64,000 nucleotides of DNA. It comes from Curtobacterium flaccumfaciens. GTDB lineage: Bacteria > Actinomycetota > Actinomycetes > Actinomycetales > Microbacteriaceae. Of the stretch, positions 8,859 through 17,474 are shown in pieces. Each line of letters opens with the position of its first letter. Positions within the stretch are counted from its first letter, which is position 1. The translations under genes were made by a program, and so were the position numbers. The stretch spans positions 248,001-312,000 of the forward strand of contig NZ_JABMCF010000039.1 of assembly GCF_013359815.1 (NCBI RefSeq), read 5' to 3'. A model generated the notes under the pieces. The model did not search any database, was not told the DNA's origin, and saw only the letters and a program-made list of their open reading frames with translations.

Positions 8859-10135
8859 GCGACGACGTCGTCCGGCGGGGCCTCCGCGGCGCCGCCTGGT
8901 TGCTGCCGGCGGCCATCGTCCTGATCGCCCTGAACTTCCGCGGCCCGATCGTCGCGACCGCCCCGGTCATCGGGGACGTCCGCGCCGACCTCGGCCTGAC
9001 CGCGACGATCGCCGGGCTGCTGACGACGATCCCGGTGCTGTGCTTCGCCCTCGCGACGCCGTTCGCCAGCTGGGTCATCGCGAAGGCGGACCCCGAGCGC
9101 GCAGTCTCGCTGTCGCTCGTCATCGTGCTCGCCGGCACCGTCGTGCGCTCGATGCCCTCGTCGGCGGCGCTGCTGATCGGCACCGCGGTCATCGGCATCG
9201 GCATCACGATCGGCAACGTGGTGATCCCGGTCGTCATCCGGCGGGACACCTCACCGGAACGCGTCGGCCTGGTCACCGGCGTGTACACGTCGGCGCTCAA
9301 CGTCGGGTCGATGATCACGTCGCTCGGCACCGCTCCCCTGGCCGCCCTGTGGGGGTGGCCGGTCGCCATCGCGATCTGGGCGGTCTTCGCACTCATCGCC
9401 GCCGCGGCCTGGACCTACACGGTCGGTGCTCGCGCCGCCTGGCGACGCCCGCTGCCCTCCGAGCGGGACGAACCACTGCCCGTCACCGGCCCGATCGACC
9501 AGGTGCTCGACACCGGGGCGATCCGGACCGCCCGCGCGGCCGAGGCCGCACGGGTCGCCGCCGCCGAGCCCATCCGACCGGCACGACGGCTCATCACCTG
9601 GGGCCTGACGCTCGCGTTCGGCGGCCAGGCGTTCTCGTACTACGCCCTCACCGCGTGGATCCCGACGCTGCTGCACGACGAGATCGGCTTCTCGAAGGCG
9701 TCGTCGGGCGCGAGCTCGTCGGTGTTCCAGATCCTGGCCGTCGTCGGGGCGCTCGGTGTCCCGCTGCTCGCGACCCGGTGGCGTCCGGCAGCGATCATCG
9801 CCCTGGTCGGCACGCTGTGGCTGGCGATGCCGCTCGGGCTGCTGTTCGCCCCGCAGCTCTGGTTGCTGTGGTCGGTGCTCGGCGGTGCAGCCCAGGGTGG
9901 TGGCATCACCGTGATCTTCATCGTCATCGTGCGGATCGTCTCGAGCGACGCCGACGCCCGCCGGATGTCCGCGTTCGTGCAGGGCGGCGGGTACCTGCTC
10001 GGGTCGGCCGGGCCGCTCGTCGCCGGCGCGCTGCACGGTGCGACGGGGAACTGGACGGCGCCGCTGCTCGTCTTGCTCGTCGCGGTGCTCACCCTCGGTG
10101 TCGTCGGGACGTTCGCCGCGCGACGGGTGTCCTGA
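8855..10135 (+). CDS. MFS transporter, CynX/NimT type
   Basis: A 426-aa transporter with about twelve membrane segments. The start is the ATG overlapping the phosphatase stop; a longer upstream extension is Arg/Pro/His-rich and not membrane-like, so it was discarded. The first helix carries LNFRGPIVATAPVIGDV, a signature of the CynX/NimT branch of the major facilitator superfamily (cyanate transport, nitroimidazole resistance). A cytoplasmic loop with several charged Ala-rich stretches lies between helices 6 and 7. Substrate unknown; export of a small toxic compound is typical for the family. It is coupled to the HAD phosphatase by a four-base overlap. Confidence 0.87.
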   Translation: MSDDVVRRGLRGAAWLLPAAIVLIALNFRGPIVATAPVIGDVRADLGLTATIAGLLTTIPVLCFALATPFASWVIAKADPERAVSLSLVIVLAGTVVRSMPSSAALLIGTAVIGIGITIGNVVIPVVIRRDTSPERVGLVTGVYTSALNVGSMITSLGTAPLAALWGWPVAIAIWAVFALIAAAAWTYTVGARAAWRRPLPSERDEPLPVTGPIDQVLDTGAIRTARAAEAARVAAAEPIRPARRLITWGLTLAFGGQAFSYYALTAWIPTLLHDEIGFSKASSGASSSVFQILAVVGALGVPLLATRWRPAAIIALVGTLWLAMPLGLLFAPQLWLLWSVLGGAAQGGGITVIFIVIVRIVSSDADARRMSAFVQGGGYLLGSAGPLVAGALHGATGNWTAPLLVLLVAVLTLGVVGTFAARRVS

Positions 10136-10299
10136 CCCCGAACCCGAACGCCGGCTGAGACCCCGCTCCGGCTCGACCCCCGAGGCGCTGACCGACGGGG
10201 GCCGCACCCGCACGACCCCTCAGCGCGCGGACCGGCTTCGGGGCCAGCTGGCGGCACGGTCCCGGCCGGTCGTCATCCCGGACGGCCAAGGTCCGGAGA

Positions 10300-12507
10300 G
10301 TGGACATCCGACGACCCGCCCGGTGGCGGGACCAGCCGCTCGCGGCACGGCTCACCCTGCTCGTGATCGCGGGCGGCACGACCGTGCTGCTCGCCTGGAA
10401 CCTGGGCCGTGGCGGGGACTTCAGCTTCTACCAGGCGTCGGCGCGGTCGATGTCCGAGTCGTGGCCGGCGCTGTTCTCGGGCGCGTTCGACCCCTCCGCG
10501 ACGGTGACGCTCGACAAGCTCAGCGGCTTCGCCGTCCCGCAGGCGCTGAGCCTCCGGCTGTTCGGGCACTCCACCGCCGCACTCGCGTTCCCCCAGGTCG
10601 TCGAGGGGCTCGTCACCCTGTGGGCATGCTCCCTGGTCGGACTCCGCTGGGCCGGCGTCGGGACGGGCCTCGTCGCTGCCGCAGCAGCCGGGTCGACGCC
10701 GGTCTTCGTGTCGATGTTCGCGCACCCGATGGAGGACGGCATGGTCACCGCCGCGCTGGCCGTCGCCCTGCTGTGCTGGCAGCACGCGGCACTGACCGGG
10801 CGCTGGTGGCCGCTCGTCACCGCGGGCCTGGCCGTCGGCGTCGGGTTCCAGGCGAAGATGGTGCAGGCGTGGTTCGTCCTGCCGGCGCTGCTGCTCGGCA
10901 CCCTGCTGGCCTCGGCCGGGCACGACGGCCGTCCCTTCCGCTTCGGCACCCGGGTGGTCCGTGCCGGAGTGCTCGGGATCGTCGCGGTCCTGGCGTCGGT
11001 GTCGTGGGTCACCGCGCTGGCGCTCACGCCGTCGGGTTCGCGGCCGTGGGCGGACGGCTCCACCGACGACAGTCCGCTCGCGATGGTGTTCGGGTACAAC
11101 GGCATCGACCGGTTCCTGCCCGGCGCGGTGCCCGGGTCCGTCCGGTCGTTCACGGTGCCGTTCGGCCCGCACACCTGGCGCGGTGGTCCGGCCGGGTTCG
11201 GCAAGCTGCTCGGACCGCACCTGGCGTCACAGGTGGCCTGGCTCCTGCCCGCGGCGGTGTTCGGCGTGGTGGTCGCGGCCGTGGTGCTCGTCCGCCGCCG
11301 TGCGGAGCGGCCCGGTGCCCTCGGCTCCCCGTTCGGGCGCGCCTTCGACACCCGTGCCAGCGCCGCCACCCTGGCCGTCCTGGTGGTCTGGCTCGGCACC
11401 GCGGCGGCCGTGCTCTCGGTGGCCGCCGTGCCGCACACCGCCTACGTCGCCGCGATCGGCGTGCAGCTCGCCCTGCTCGCAGCCCTCGGGTGGCGTGGTG
11501 CGGTCGGGCTCGTCCGGGCGCAGTCTCGAGGGCTCCGGGCGCTCCCGGTCGTCCTCGCCGCGGCACAGTTCGGCTGGGTGGTGTTCCTCGCGCGGGGCAC
11601 CGCGATGCCGAGCGTGCTCGCCGTGCCCGCGATCGCCGTCTCGACGGTCGCTGTCGTCGCGACGCTGTTGGCGATGTGGCGGCGACCCCGCTGGGAGGCG
11701 ACGCGCGGGCCGGACCGGCACCGGGCCTCCAGGACGGTCATCGCGCTGGCAGCCGGGCTCGCGCTCGTCGCCGGACCCGCCGCGTTCTCACTGCAGGCGC
11801 TCGACGCGACCCGCGACGGCAGCGGCGTCGACGCGTCGGTCGGGCCGTGGCCCGCACGCTGGCCGATCCCGGCCGGCAGCCCGGACGTCTTCCACGTGTC
11901 GCGCCCGGACCCGTGGGGCGGGTCGACGCCCTACCCGCGTGCCCTCAGCCGACTCGTCGCGACCGCGCGACGCCTGGAGGGGTACCGGCACGACGAACCG
12001 CTCTTCATGACGGACACCTGGCACATCTCCGCACCCGTGATCGACGCGACCGGGCTGCCAGTGCTGACGGACGGCGGGTTCTCGGGCACCGTGCCCGTCT
12101 TCACGACGCACCAGATCCGCCGGAGGATCGCCGACGGCCTGCGCGTCCTCGTCGTCGAGGCCCACGCGCCCCGCACCGACCCGGTCCTGCGCGCCGCACT
12201 GGTCGGGGGCTGCCGAGCACTCACCAGCGGCACCCGGCACGCACGCCTGCCGATGCAGCCGCGCCGGGCGGACGGCATCACGTGGACGGTCTGGCACTGC
12301 GGGCTGCCCGGGCCGTCGGTCGGACCCGGCGCGCACCGGCACCACGGGTCAGCTCGCGGCGAGCACCTCGCGCAGGGACATCGGCGGACGCCCGGTGATG
12401 CGTTCGACGTCGCCGGACACGTGCGCGAGCGCCCCCTCGGCGATGGCCGTGTAGGTGCTCACCCAGGCGTCCGCCTGCCACGGCTCCGGGTTCCACTGCG
12501 CACGTGA
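10300..12507 (+). CDS. GT39/ArnT-like membrane glycosyltransferase with unusual C-terminal tail
   Basis: A large integral membrane protein (735 aa from GTG 10300) resembling the PMT/ArnT (GT39, GT-C fold) family. These transfer sugar from a polyprenyl phosphate donor to extracytoplasmic acceptors. After an N-terminal helix comes the first periplasmic loop RGGDFSFYQASARSM, then DKLSGFAVPQALSLRLFG and roughly ten more hydrophobic helices. A soluble C-terminal domain contains DPWGGSTPYPRALS. Homologs of this type commonly end near the WTVWHCG motif at about residue 665. Here the frame runs on for some 70 basic, low-hydrophobicity residues and overlaps the convergent reductase gene by 159 bases. 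That suggests a lost stop codon or an unneeded tail. Confidence 0.78.
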   Translation: MDIRRPARWRDQPLAARLTLLVIAGGTTVLLAWNLGRGGDFSFYQASARSMSESWPALFSGAFDPSATVTLDKLSGFAVPQALSLRLFGHSTAALAFPQVVEGLVTLWACSLVGLRWAGVGTGLVAAAAAGSTPVFVSMFAHPMEDGMVTAALAVALLCWQHAALTGRWWPLVTAGLAVGVGFQAKMVQAWFVLPALLLGTLLASAGHDGRPFRFGTRVVRAGVLGIVAVLASVSWVTALALTPSGSRPWADGSTDDSPLAMVFGYNGIDRFLPGAVPGSVRSFTVPFGPHTWRGGPAGFGKLLGPHLASQVAWLLPAAVFGVVVAAVVLVRRRAERPGALGSPFGRAFDTRASAATLAVLVVWLGTAAAVLSVAAVPHTAYVAAIGVQLALLAALGWRGAVGLVRAQSRGLRALPVVLAAAQFGWVVFLARGTAMPSVLAVPAIAVSTVAVVATLLAMWRRPRWEATRGPDRHRASRTVIALAAGLALVAGPAAFSLQALDATRDGSGVDASVGPWPARWPIPAGSPDVFHVSRPDPWGGSTPYPRALSRLVATARRLEGYRHDEPLFMTDTWHISAPVIDATGLPVLTDGGFSGTVPVFTTHQIRRRIADGLRVLVVEAHAPRTDPVLRAALVGGCRALTSGTRHARLPMQPRRADGITWTVWHCGLPGPSVGPGAHRHHGSARGEHLAQGHRRTPGDAFDVAGHVRERPLGDGRVGAHPGVRLPRLRVPLRT

Positions 12508-13182
12508 TGCGTACGCCTCGTCGAGGGTCTCCGGGTGGTAGCTGACCGTCCGGCCGCGGACCTCGGACACGATCGCCGCCGCCTGGGCCAGGGTGATCGC
12601 CTCGGGGCCGGTCAGCTCGTACGTCTGGTCGCGGTGGGCGTCCGGGTCGTGCAGCACCGCGGTCGCGACGCGGGCGACGTCGGCACGGGCCACCGCGGCC
12701 ATGGCGCCGTCGCCGGCCGGGCCGCGGATCACGCCGTCCTCGCCGACCAGGTCCTCGACGAAGTCCAGGTAGAAGCTGTCGCGCAGGAACGTGAACGCCA
12801 TCCCGCTCTCGCGGATCGCCTGCTCCGTCGCCCAGTGGTCGCGTCCGAGCGTGAAGGTCGCGTCGGGAGCCGCGCCGAGGAACGACGTGTAGACGACGTG
12901 CCGCACGCCCGCGTCGGCCGCCGCGGCGACGAACGCGCGGTGCTGGTCGAGGCGGTCCTGGGCCTCGGCCGCCGAGACCATGAGCAGCACCTCGACGCCC
13001 TCGAGCGCCACTCGGCTCGCGTCGGCGTCGGCGAAGGTCGCGACGGCGACCTCCGTGCCGGGCAGCTCCGGCGCACGGGAGGCGTCGCGCACGAGCATCC
13101 GGAACGGCACGGCGTCCGCGGCGAGCGCCGCGCTCACGGCGCCCCCGATGTTGCCGGTCGCTCCAGTGATGGCGATGGTCAT
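12349..13182 (-). CDS. NAD(P)H-binding NmrA-like oxidoreductase
   Basis: A 277-aa atypical short-chain dehydrogenase. The Rossmann motif [12 protein letters not shown] at residues 4-15 fits NmrA/QOR2-type reductases, which bind NADP(H) and often act on quinones or sense redox state. The family's strand-4 pattern [12 protein letters not shown] and the substrate-loop stretch [13 protein letters not shown] are both present. No active Tyr-x-x-x-Lys pair is visible, typical of atypical SDRs. Its 3' end overlaps the tail of the convergent glycosyltransferase by 159 bases. A second NmrA-like gene of similar size lies at 32790-33632. Function in this organism is not assigned. Confidence 0.85.
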   Translation of the reverse strand: MTIAITGATGNIGGAVSAALAADAVPFRMLVRDASRAPELPGTEVAVATFADADASRVALEGVEVLLMVSAAEAQDRLDQHRAFVAAAADAGVRHVVYTSFLGAAPDATFTLGRDHWATEQAIRESGMAFTFLRDSFYLDFVEDLVGEDGVIRGPAGDGAMAAVARADVARVATAVLHDPDAHRDQTYELTGPEAITLAQAAAIVSEVRGRTVSYHPETLDEAYASRAQWNPEPWQADAWVSTYTAIAEGALAHVSGDVERITGRPPMSLREVLAAS

Positions 13183-13285
13183 GGTCGCTCCTCGTGTCGG
13201 TGTCGCGTCGTGGTGGTCGGGGTCGTCGTGGTCACGTCGTTGTCGGGGTCGCCTGGTGGTCGTCGACGGTCGCGTCGGTCGGTGG

Positions 13286-13927
13286 TCACGTCCACACCGT
13301 CCTGGAGGCCCGGATCACCGTGGGCGCGACCCTCGCGGCGTTCACGCCGTCCACCTCCACCGCCCACGCGCGGGCGGCGTCGTGGTCGCGGCCGTGCCGC
13401 ATGTGCCGGCCGACCAGGCGGTCGAGCCGCACGTCGTCGGCGACGGCGCAGAACCAGGTCTCGGTGAAGAGCGCCGGCAGCGTCGACCACGGTGCGGTGT
13501 CGTCGAGCAGGTAGTTGCCCTCGGACACCACGAGGCGGGCGGCGCGGGGTACCGCGATGCTGCCGGCCACGGGTTCGTCCACGCGACGGTCGAAGTCCGG
13601 CGCCCACACCACGTCCTCGTCGGCGGCGACGAGTCGGCGGACGAGCGCGACGTAGCCGTCGGCGTCGAAGGTGTCCGCCGCGCCCTTGCGGTCGTGCCGG
13701 CCGAGGGCGTCGAGCGCCGCGTTCGACAGGTGGAAGCCGTCCATCGGGACCTGCACCGCCGTGCCGGCACCCAGGCGGTCGTCGACGGCGGTGACGATGC
13801 GACGGGCGAGCGTGGACTTGCCAGCGCCCGGTGCTCCGGCGATCCCGAGCACCGTGCGGCGGCTCGAACGGGCCAGTTCGACGGCGCGCTCGACGGCCTG
13901 GTCGACGGTCGTGCCGGAGTCGCTCAC
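13286..13927 (-). CDS. Nucleoside/nucleotide kinase family protein (uridine kinase/FrcK-like P-loop kinase)
   Basis: A 213-aa P-loop kinase. The start chosen is a GTG preceded by GAGGATGAGG; longer upstream extensions run into the divergent VOC gene and look non-coding. Walker A is [12 protein letters not shown] near residue 35. [17 protein letters not shown] is the substrate loop seen in uridine/pantothenate kinase-type enzymes and in the ATP-dependent sugar kinase Frc[12 protein letters not shown] is the later conserved strand, and an [12 protein letters not shown] lid-like motif follows. It should phosphorylate a small nucleoside or sugar in the cytoplasm, with exact substrate unresolved. 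It starts 54 bases from the divergent VOC gene. Confidence 0.83.
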   Translation of the reverse strand: MSDSGTTVDQAVERAVELARSSRRTVLGIAGAPGAGKSTLARRIVTAVDDRLGAGTAVQVPMDGFHLSNAALDALGRHDRKGAADTFDADGYVALVRRLVAADEDVVWAPDFDRRVDEPVAGSIAVPRAARLVVSEGNYLLDDTAPWSTLPALFTETWFCAVADDVRLDRLVGRHMRHGRDHDAARAWAVEVDGVNAARVAPTVIRASRTVWT

Positions 13928-13981
13928 GGCCTCATCCTCGCAGAGCGCACCGACGCCGGGCCGCGGTGGTTCACTTGCCGC

Positions 13982-14350
13982 ATGGTCGATGCGACGAAGG
14001 CGTTCAGCGGGTTCTCGGTGCGCGACGTGCCCGAGGCGAAGGCGTTCTACCAGGACGTCCTGGGGGTCGAGGTCACCGAGGACCACGGCATGCTCTTCCT
14101 GCAGCTCGGCGGTGGACACCAGGTGCTCGTATACCCGAAGGGCCCGGGTCACGAACCGGCGGCCTTCACGGTGCTGAACTTCCCGGTGCCGGACATCGAC
14201 GCCGCGGTCGACGAGCTCACCACCAAGGGCGTCGTGTTCCTGCAGTACGAGGGGGTGACCGACGACCGGGGTGTGAACCGGAAGGGCGGGCCGCTCATCG
14301 CCTGGTTCACCGACCCTTCGGGCAACGTCCTCAGCGTCATCGAGGACTGA
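13982..14350 (+). CDS. VOC (glyoxalase/dioxygenase fold) family protein
   Basis: A 122-aa single-module protein of the vicinal oxygen chelate superfamily. The two beta-alpha-beta-beta-beta units run from [20 protein letters not shown] (residues 8-27) to [18 protein letters not shown] at the end. The terminal DPSGN motif is typical of glyoxalase/bleomycin-resistance-like VOC proteins. Metal ligands of glyoxalase I are not convincingly conserved, so an uncharacterised lyase, isomerase or binding role is as likely. It reads away from the P-loop kinase and is followed 74 bases later by a 62-aa gene on the same strand. Confidence 0.85.
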   Translation: MVDATKAFSGFSVRDVPEAKAFYQDVLGVEVTEDHGMLFLQLGGGHQVLVYPKGPGHEPAAFTVLNFPVPDIDAAVDELTTKGVVFLQYEGVTDDRGVNRKGGPLIAWFTDPSGNVLSVIED

Positions 14351-14424
14351 ACATGTTGTATTCCGAGAGCTCGCGTCGGCGCTGCTGATCGTCCTATCGT
14401 CCTCTCACCGACGAGAGGACGGCC

Positions 14425-14613
14425 ATGACGAAGGTGCTGGGACGGCAGTGGACCCGCGAGGAACTCCTGGCGGAGCGGGCGAGGGTCCGCGCGCAGTGGA
14501 ACCTGGACGAGCGGGAGTTCGCCCCGACCGAGCAGTGGCGGGACCTGTTCACGGACGAGTACCTCGCACAGAACTGGCTCGACAGCATCTCCGCCCTGCT
14601 GGGGGAGCGATGA
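14425..14613 (+). CDS. Small hypothetical protein, 62 aa
   Basis: A 62-aa acidic, helix-prone soluble protein beginning MTKVLGRQWTREELLAERAR. GAGAGG lies about nine bases before the ATG and a TATCGT promoter-like box is visible about 25 bases upstream, which supports expression. Trp, Glu, Arg and Leu are frequent and no membrane segment, cysteine motif or signal peptide is present. I do not recognise a family. It stands between a VOC protein and a convergent NUDIX hydrolase and is not clearly in an operon. Confidence 0.6.
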   Translation: MTKVLGRQWTREELLAERARVRAQWNLDEREFAPTEQWRDLFTDEYLAQNWLDSISALLGER

Positions 14614-14638
14614 CCGAGCAGGCCGCGGGTTGACGCGG

Positions 14639-15079
14639 TCAGCGGGACAGGGCGCCCGCCCAGCCGAGGGCGATCGGCACGAGCAGGCCGTGGCGGTGGT
14701 GCGGGAGCTCGGCGACGGGGATCCACCGCGACTCGTCGGTCGAGCCGTCGAGCTCGTGCCGCAGGGCTCCCCCGGTGATCGTCGCCCGGAACACCACCTG
14801 CACGGCCTTCATCGGGCGACCGTTGGCGTGGATGCGGCGTTCGGCGGGGACGATGTGGTGCCGGACCCCGAGCAGGGCACCGGCCTGGGCCTCGTACCCG
14901 GTCTCCTCGCGGATCTCGCGCACGACGGCCTGCTCGACGGTCTCGTCGAACTCGACCCCGCCGCCCGGTAACGTCCACGTGCCCGCGTCGGGGTGACGCA
15001 GTTTCGCCAGGAGCACGCGGTCACCGTCCGTGATCACGCCGTAGGCGGCGAGCCGGGTGTCGTAGTCCGTGTACTCCAT
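14639..15079 (-). CDS. NUDIX hydrolase
   Basis: A 146-aa NUDIX protein with the complete Nudix box: GGGVEFDETVEQAVVREI followed by REETGYEA, fitting GX5EX7REUXEEXGU. It hydrolyses a nucleoside diphosphate linked to another moiety; a MutT/ADP-ribose-type substrate is plausible but not resolved. The start is the ATG opening MEYTDYDTRLAAYGV; the open frame upstream is Pro/Arg/Gly-rich and does not look coding. It is convergent with the 62-aa gene and apparently monocistronic. Confidence 0.9.
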   Translation of the reverse strand: MEYTDYDTRLAAYGVITDGDRVLLAKLRHPDAGTWTLPGGGVEFDETVEQAVVREIREETGYEAQAGALLGVRHHIVPAERRIHANGRPMKAVQVVFRATITGGALRHELDGSTDESRWIPVAELPHHRHGLLVPIALGWAGALSR

Positions 15080-15370
15080 GGGCCGACCATGCCAGGTGGG
15101 TGCACCGACGTCTGCCAGCCGCGCCGGGCCTCCAGGCCGTGGACCGGGGTGGTGCGGACGCTCCACCAGCCCGCCACCGGTCACGACCCCCCGCGGCCCG
15201 CACGCCGAGCGGTCACAGACCGTCGGCCCCGCCGCCCGCAAACGACGGAACGTGACCACGCGACGCAGCACGTGCGGTGTGTCGCGACCACTCCCCGGGC
15301 CGGCAGGCGCGAGTCGCCGCCGCCATGGGCCTCCCGGCCAACCGGACCCGACGTGCGCGCCCGACCCGGA
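15080..15370. other. Intergenic region, 291 bases, no gene seen
   Basis: Between the NUDIX start and the TetR stop. It is GC-rich with several GGGCCTCC-type words like those in the local terminators, but no clear long stem, operator palindrome or coding signal was found. Confidence 0.5.
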
Positions 15371-15961
15371 TCAGGCGTCGACGCGTGCCGCTGCCCAGCC
15401 CACGCGCATCCGGGCGACCGCCCGGTCGAAAGCGCTGAGCGGCTCCCCGTCGTCGCGGATGACGGACTGCAGCTGGAGCCCCTCGTACAGCGCCATGAGC
15501 TGCTCGGCGGCGTGCCGGGGCGAGGCGCCACGGGACTCCCGGCCGGCGACGACGTCACGGACCAGGGCGAGGGTGACGTCCTCGAACGCCCGCGTGTACT
15601 GCGTGCGGAACCACCCGGCGGCCGGGTGCTCGGGGTTCGAGGCGGCGCTGAGCACGGCGACCCGGAGGCGCACGAGGGCCGGGTCCTCGACGCCCGCGGC
15701 GAGCCGGGCTCGCAGGTAGGCGACCGTGCCGGCCCGCTCCGCGATCGGCCAGAGCTCGAGTCGGCTGCCGTTGTTCCACTTGTCCATGACCGCGACCACC
15801 AGGAGTTCCCACATCGGGTACGCCCGGTGGAACTCGTCGGCCGTGACCCCGGCGTGCTCGGCGACCTCGTCGGGCCCGACACGGTGGAAGTCCCCGGCTC
15901 GGTAGGCACTGATCGCCCCGGCGACGATGCGTGCGCGGAGGTCGACATCGGTCGTGGGCAT
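15371..15961 (-). CDS. TetR family transcriptional regulator
   Basis: A 196-aa TetR-type repressor. The N-terminal helix-turn-helix is degenerate but recognisable: ARIVAGAISAYRAGDFHRVG then EVAEHAGVTADEFHRAYPMW, where the last segment replaces the common LYRHFPNK-type recognition helix. The C-terminal ligand domain is helical and Ala/Arg-rich. It starts 77 bases from the stop of the carboxylesterase gene on the same strand. The ligand is unknown. The unusual recognition helix suggests a non-standard operator, and no palindrome could be confidently assigned to it. Confidence 0.82.
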   Translation of the reverse strand: MPTTDVDLRARIVAGAISAYRAGDFHRVGPDEVAEHAGVTADEFHRAYPMWELLVVAVMDKWNNGSRLELWPIAERAGTVAYLRARLAAGVEDPALVRLRVAVLSAASNPEHPAAGWFRTQYTRAFEDVTLALVRDVVAGRESRGASPRHAAEQLMALYEGLQLQSVIRDDGEPLSAFDRAVARMRVGWAAARVDA

Positions 15962-16038
15962 GCTGACGATTGTGCGGGGCCGGTCAGCGGCCCGCGACCG
16001 CCAGTTCAGGGGGCGCGGCCTCCGTCGCCGGCTCCCGG

Positions 16039-17361
16039 TCAGCCGCGGTCGAACGTCAGCGTCTCGTCGTCGGGCGCCCGGACCTCGCCGGTGCGGGCGA
16101 AGTCGGCCCAGATCGCCCGGAAGGCCCGGCCGCGGCGCTCGACCTCGGCCCAGTCGCGTTCGGGGACGAACCGGGTGCCGGCCCAGGCCTCGCGGCCGCC
16201 GAGCAGCAGCGGCAGGTCGCTCATGTGCACGGCTCCGGTCGGGGCGCTCGTGACACCGCGGTGCAGTCGGTACGAGGTCGCCCGGCCGCCGGCGCGTCGG
16301 TGCCGTTCGGTGAACCGTCGGGCATCGCGGCCGTAGATGACGTCGGACAGCGGGCGCACGACCCACCACCGCAGGGCCGACCGCAGCACCCGTGACCGGG
16401 TGACCCGACGCAGGCCGGGCACGAGCGGCACGTACATGCCGGCCTCGTCCGAACCGGACCCGATCAGCACGTCCACGTCGGGGGCGACCCGGCTCCACGC
16501 GGCGTCGAGGTCACGCTCGGCGGGCAGCGGCGCGAACCCGTACTGAGTGCCGAACGGCATGCCGGCGGCGAGCCCGTACGGCGCTGCGGCACGGGTTCCG
16601 AGTGCCTGACGGTCGAGCAGGTCCTCGAGCGGGGTGTCGGCGTGCACGGCGCCGACCGCCTGGACCATGGCGCGGTTCATCCGTGCCCGACGGCGGGACA
16701 GCCCGAGCGGAGCGCTCTGGATGATCGCGCGGCGGAAGAGCCCTCCGGCGCCGGCGCTGATCATCAGGTGCGCGGCCGCGTCCCCGCCGGCCGACTGCCC
16801 GAAGACGGTGACCAGGTCGGGGTCGCCGCCGAACGAAGCGATGTTCGCGCGCACCCAGCGCAGCGACTCGACCAGGTCGAGGAGCCCGAGGTTCGCCGGG
16901 ATCGTCTCGCCGTCGCCGAGGAACCCGAGCACGCCGAGCCGGAACGTGACCGACACCACGATCACGCGTTGCTCGGTCACCAGGTCGCGGGCGTCGTAGA
17001 TCGGCAGGTCGCCGCCGCCGATGACGTACGAACCACCGTGGATCCAGACCATCACGGGCAGCTGCTCGTCCGGCCGCACGTCGGCGGGCAGCGTGATCGA
17101 GAGCCGCTGGCAGTGCTCGTCGACCTCGATGCCCTGGATCGGGTTGAGCAACAGGTCGACGAACTCCTCGTGCGGCTGCGGTGCGACCGGCGACGGGGTG
17201 GACGCGTGCAGCTCGCCATCGAACGGTGGCATCGGCTGCGGCGGGGCGAACCGTTCGGCCTGCGCGTACGGGATCCCGAGCACCCGCACCACGTCGCCGT
17301 CGAGCGTCCCGACGATGCGGCCGGCGGGGGTGTCGAACGGGGCAGGGGCGGCGGCGAGCAT
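16039..17361 (-). CDS. Carboxylesterase family protein (type B)
   Basis: A 440-aa alpha/beta-hydrolase of the type-B carboxylesterase family. Characteristic features are GIPYAQAERF near the N-terminus, the oxyanion loop WIHGGSYVIGGG, and the nucleophile elbow FGQSAGGD with Ser near residue 190. A later SGSDEAG segment probably carries the acid. The sequence is about 60-100 residues shorter than many family members and lacks a signal peptide, so a cytoplasmic esterase is likely. TAGCGT on the coding strand ends seven bases before the ATG with no Shine-Dalgarno sequence, another apparently leaderless start. The strong hairpin just upstream ends the preceding MFS transcript. Confidence 0.87.
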   Translation of the reverse strand: MLAAAPAPFDTPAGRIVGTLDGDVVRVLGIPYAQAERFAPPQPMPPFDGELHASTPSPVAPQPHEEFVDLLLNPIQGIEVDEHCQRLSITLPADVRPDEQLPVMVWIHGGSYVIGGGDLPIYDARDLVTEQRVIVVSVTFRLGVLGFLGDGETIPANLGLLDLVESLRWVRANIASFGGDPDLVTVFGQSAGGDAAAHLMISAGAGGLFRRAIIQSAPLGLSRRRARMNRAMVQAVGAVHADTPLEDLLDRQALGTRAAAPYGLAAGMPFGTQYGFAPLPAERDLDAAWSRVAPDVDVLIGSGSDEAGMYVPLVPGLRRVTRSRVLRSALRWWVVRPLSDVIYGRDARRFTERHRRAGGRATSYRLHRGVTSAPTGAVHMSDLPLLLGGREAWAGTRFVPERDWAEVERRGRAFRAIWADFARTGEVRAPDDETLTFDRG

Positions 17362-17405
17362 GTGGATCACGCTATCGGGGCCGGCTGACGCAACCAGGCA
17401 GACGG

Positions 17406-17443
17406 ACGGGAGGCCCGTGGCGGCGTCGCCACGGGCCTCCCGT
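17406..17443 (-). terminator. Hairpin terminator behind the MFS gene
   Basis: A perfect 17-bp inverted repeat (17406-17422 with 17427-17443) closed by a four-base loop GCGT. The stem core is GGAGGCCCGTGGCG. It lies 31 bases past the MFS stop, in the position expected for termination of that transcript. The same core recurs in the hairpins at 23764, 26835 and 28789. Confidence 0.75.
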
Positions 17444-17474
17444 CCTCCTCTTGTCGCGTTGCGCGACGGGGGCG

